From Acididesulfobacillus acetoxydans (lineage in GTDB: Bacteria > Bacillota > Desulfitobacteriia > Desulfitobacteriales > Desulfitobacteriaceae), in the NCBI RefSeq assembly GCF_900016645.1, contig NZ_CDGJ01000028.1: 40,782 bases of DNA; one strand, written 5' to 3'. Under the pieces are notes generated by a model. The model was not told the DNA's origin, searched no databases, and saw only the letters and a program-made list of their open reading frames with translations. Each line of letters starts with the position of its first letter. The first letter of the stretch is position 1. Positions 38,762 through 40,782 of the stretch are shown piece by piece. Position numbers and translations under genes: made by a program.

Positions 38762-40300
38762 ATGTCTTTTGAGGAAAAGTTCGGGGTGCCCGGTTTGACA
38801 GTCATCAGCGTGGTCTTGGGGGTCTTTATGGCTATCCTGGATTCCAGCGTGGTCAATGTGGCTATTCCCAAGATGATGGCCGTCTTTGCCACCACTCAGA
38901 ACACTATTTCCTGGGTCATCACGGTATATTTGCTGGCGACCGGTATGCTGACACCTGTGAGCGGCTATCTCGGGGATCGCTTCGGCTATAAGAAGATTTA
39001 CCTCATCGCTTTGGTCATTTTCACTTCCGGTTCGGCTCTCTGCGGAGCCGCCTGGAATGTGCAGGCCATGATCGCCTTTCGCGTGATTCAGGCGGTGGGC
39101 GGGGCTATGCTCATGCCGATCAGTATGTCCATTCTCTTCAGTCTTTCCAAACCGGAGAAACGCGGTGCCATGATGGGTATCTGGGGAATTGCCATCATGT
39201 TTGCCCCGGCCTTCGGCCCGACCTTGAGCGGGTATATCGTGGAGTATCTCGACTGGCGCCTGATTTTTTACATCAATGTTCCGGTGGGGATTATTAACCT
39301 TTTCATGTCTTATTTGTACATTCCGCATTTTGAGCCGCGGCCGGCGGATAAGTTTGACTTTCCGGGATTCGCCACCTCCATCATCGGCTTTTTCTGCCTG
39401 CTCTACGCTCTTTCTGACGCCCCCAACGTGGGTTGGAACTCTTTGGAGATCATATCCCTCTTGGTCGCTTCGGGTGTTTTCCTCGCTCTCTTCGTGGTGG
39501 TGGAATTAACGACGCCCAATCCCATGCTTGACCTGAGGCTGCTTAAGATCAGGAAATTTCTTGTGTCGTCTGCCTCCATGTCCCTGCTCAGCATGGCTAT
39601 GCTGGGAGCGCTCTTTGTGCTGCCGGTTTTTCTGCAGAACGGGCTGGGCCTCTCCCCGCTGCAAACGGGCCTGCTGACCATGCCGGGGGCTATCGTCACA
39701 GGCTTTCTCATGCCGGTGAGCGGCAACCTCTTTGACCGTTTCGGCGCCCGCCCGGTGGCGGTCTTGGGGCTGGCGATCATGTTCCTGGCCTCTTTGCTCC
39801 TGACCAATCTGAACCTGCAGTGGTCTTTCTTATCAATTATGCTGGTTTACATGATCCGCTCCGCCGGCATGGGCTTAAGCAACATGCCGATTTCAACGGC
39901 GGGCATGAACGCAGTGCCTCCTCCCTTAATCAGCCGGGCCACGGCCCTGCAGAGCACTCTGCGCAATGTGGCGGGTTCGATTGGGACCGCGGTTCTCAGC
40001 ACGATGATGCAAAACCATACCAACTACGCTTTTAACAGTTACTTGCAAAATGTGAGCAATCACGCGGCGGGGCAAATTTCGTCCTTTGGGGTAACCCCCT
40101 CGGTCTTCGGGCTGACCAACCCGCAGCAATACTTGAGCTTGTATCTTTCCTTGCAGCAATTGGCGTTCCAGACCGGCACGCAGTACGCGCTCAAGATATC
40201 CGTTGTTATAACGTCGATCGCCCTGCTGGCGGCCCTGACTATCGGTAAGAAACAACAATTCAGTAAAAGCGGCGAGGCTCCGCACGTGATGGCGGAGTAA
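38762..40300 (+). CDS. MFS multidrug transporter, DHA2 (EmrB/QacA) family, 14 TM
   Basis: 512 residues. ATG 38762 has AAAGGGGGG just upstream; the longer frame to 38714 has none. Landmarks are FMAILDSSVVNVAIPKMMAV (helix 1), GDRFGYKKIYL (motif A) and MFAPAFGPTLSGYIVEYLDW (motif C region) with YINVPVGI. The 205-base gap before it shows no gene. Together with the two adaptors it forms an EmrAB-like drug export set under the TetR gene. It is diverged from the MFS pump at 28788. Confidence 0.9.
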   Translation: MSFEEKFGVPGLTVISVVLGVFMAILDSSVVNVAIPKMMAVFATTQNTISWVITVYLLATGMLTPVSGYLGDRFGYKKIYLIALVIFTSGSALCGAAWNVQAMIAFRVIQAVGGAMLMPISMSILFSLSKPEKRGAMMGIWGIAIMFAPAFGPTLSGYIVEYLDWRLIFYINVPVGIINLFMSYLYIPHFEPRPADKFDFPGFATSIIGFFCLLYALSDAPNVGWNSLEIISLLVASGVFLALFVVVELTTPNPMLDLRLLKIRKFLVSSASMSLLSMAMLGALFVLPVFLQNGLGLSPLQTGLLTMPGAIVTGFLMPVSGNLFDRFGARPVAVLGLAIMFLASLLLTNLNLQWSFLSIMLVYMIRSAGMGLSNMPISTAGMNAVPPPLISRATALQSTLRNVAGSIGTAVLSTMMQNHTNYAFNSYLQNVSNHAAGQISSFGVTPSVFGLTNPQQYLSLYLSLQQLAFQTGTQYALKISVVITSIALLAALTIGKKQQFSKSGEAPHVMAE

Positions 40301-40560
40301 GCGGAGGCCGCGTTCGTTACCTGAGACGGTGCGGTCGCATTCGTTACTTATACGGTGCGGCCGTGGGAGTACCGGTTGCGGATGAGGGCATGTGGAGGCA
40401 CAATTTCGAGTGAGAGTATGCGAAGGCTGTTCCGCACAAAAGCACGCGAGGGCACAGTTTCGAGTAAGAGTATCGGCTCGGGTAAGGTATGCGGGGGACT
40501 GCCGACTCCGAGCCGCGGGAGATTCAGACGGCGTCGATCACTGGTTCGGCGGAAAACGGT
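40301..40560 (+). repeat. Intergenic degenerate repeats
   Basis: Two copies of a 26-27-bp unit, CGTTCGTTACCTGAGACGGT and CATTCGTTACTTATACGGT each followed by GCGG (40310-40365), then two copies of GCACAATTTCGAGTGAGAGT (40397) and GCACAGTTTCGAGTAAGAGT (40451). They fill most of the 293-base gap before the last gene. Confidence 0.75.
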
Positions 40561-40593
40561 TTAGGCAAATAGCGTCGAGAAGGGGGAACAATT

Positions 40594-40782
40594 ATGAAGG
40601 CTAGATGGACGGCCGGGTTGGCCGTGGGCGCGCTCTTCCTCGGTCTGGTTTCGGGGTGCGGCGCGGCGGGTACAGCCGGTGCATTGCCGGAAAAAGTGAG
40701 TGTGGAGGCGGCCCAGCAGGTGGCTATGCCGGTCGGGGACACATTTCTGGGTGTGGTGACCCCATTTGTGCAGACCAGTGTT
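40594..40782 (+). CDS. Membrane fusion lipoprotein, N-terminal part (3' end outside window)
   Basis: 63 codons to the window edge. ATG 40594 has AGGGGG at 40580-40585. Signal peptide GLAVGALFLGLVSGC gives lipidated Cys22. The following VSVEAAQQVAMPVGDTFLGV with VTPFVQTSV matches the start of the adaptor at 30706 (ESFLGTVTPYIQTVLSP), so this is probably a second RND-type adaptor, with a pump likely to follow beyond the window. Confidence 0.82.
   Translation, partial: MKARWTAGLAVGALFLGLVSGCGAAGTAGALPEKVSVEAAQQVAMPVGDTFLGVVTPFVQTSV

Overview
The window looks like a moderately GC-rich chromosome segment from a monoderm-type Bacillota, most likely a clostridial or Desulfitobacterium-like lineage. 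This rests on CWB2 (cell wall binding repeat 2) surface proteins, strong AGGAGG-type ribosome sites with frequent GTG/TTG starts, HEPN/MNT, Uma2 and Rpn accessory genes, and lipoprotein-type efflux adaptors. The assignment is inferred from gene content only. No tRNA, rRNA or CRISPR array was seen.

Bases 1-13263 are a Wzx/Wzy-type exopolysaccharide cluster, all on the + strand. It holds the C-terminal part of a GT4 glycosyltransferase (cut by the window edge), a Wzx flippase, a Wzy/ligase-type polymerase, four more glycosyltransferases, a heparosan-type D-glucuronyl C5-epimerase, a DegT/DnrJ sugar aminotransferase and a priming undecaprenyl-phosphate sugar transferase. Together they could prime, build, flip, polymerise and epimerise a uronic-acid and amino-sugar polymer. 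The striking feature is that several of these genes carry in-frame, repeat-rich inserts at domain boundaries, loops or C-termini. Where a clean period is visible in coding DNA it is a multiple of three (21 bp, 15 bp). Neighbouring gaps hold arrays with non-triplet periods (17-18 bp, 20 bp).

Bases 13371-26391 are a surface-protein region. It has an Rpn-family nuclease gene, a secreted three-CWB2 plus GH18 hydrolase, a decayed CWB2/amidase_3 pseudogene, and a 1432-residue CWB2 S-layer-like protein behind a long leader with mutually exclusive RNA pairings. These are followed by an 820-residue O-antigen-ligase/TPR protein and a small TPR protein. The ligase-like protein beside an Asn/Ser/Thr-rich S-layer protein suggests S-layer glycan transfer (inference).

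Bases 26500-29030 are a rearranged accessory patch: a HEPN/MNT toxin-antitoxin-type pair, a duplicated 225-bp 3' end of an MFS gene, a Uma2 gene, a REP-like repeat and a frameshifted Rpn fragment. Bases 28788-40782 form an efflux island: an MFS pump, an RND adaptor and pump, a TetR regulator, two short adaptors with an EmrB/QacA-type MFS pump, and the start of another lipoprotein adaptor. Its intergenic gaps also hold degenerate tandem repeats.
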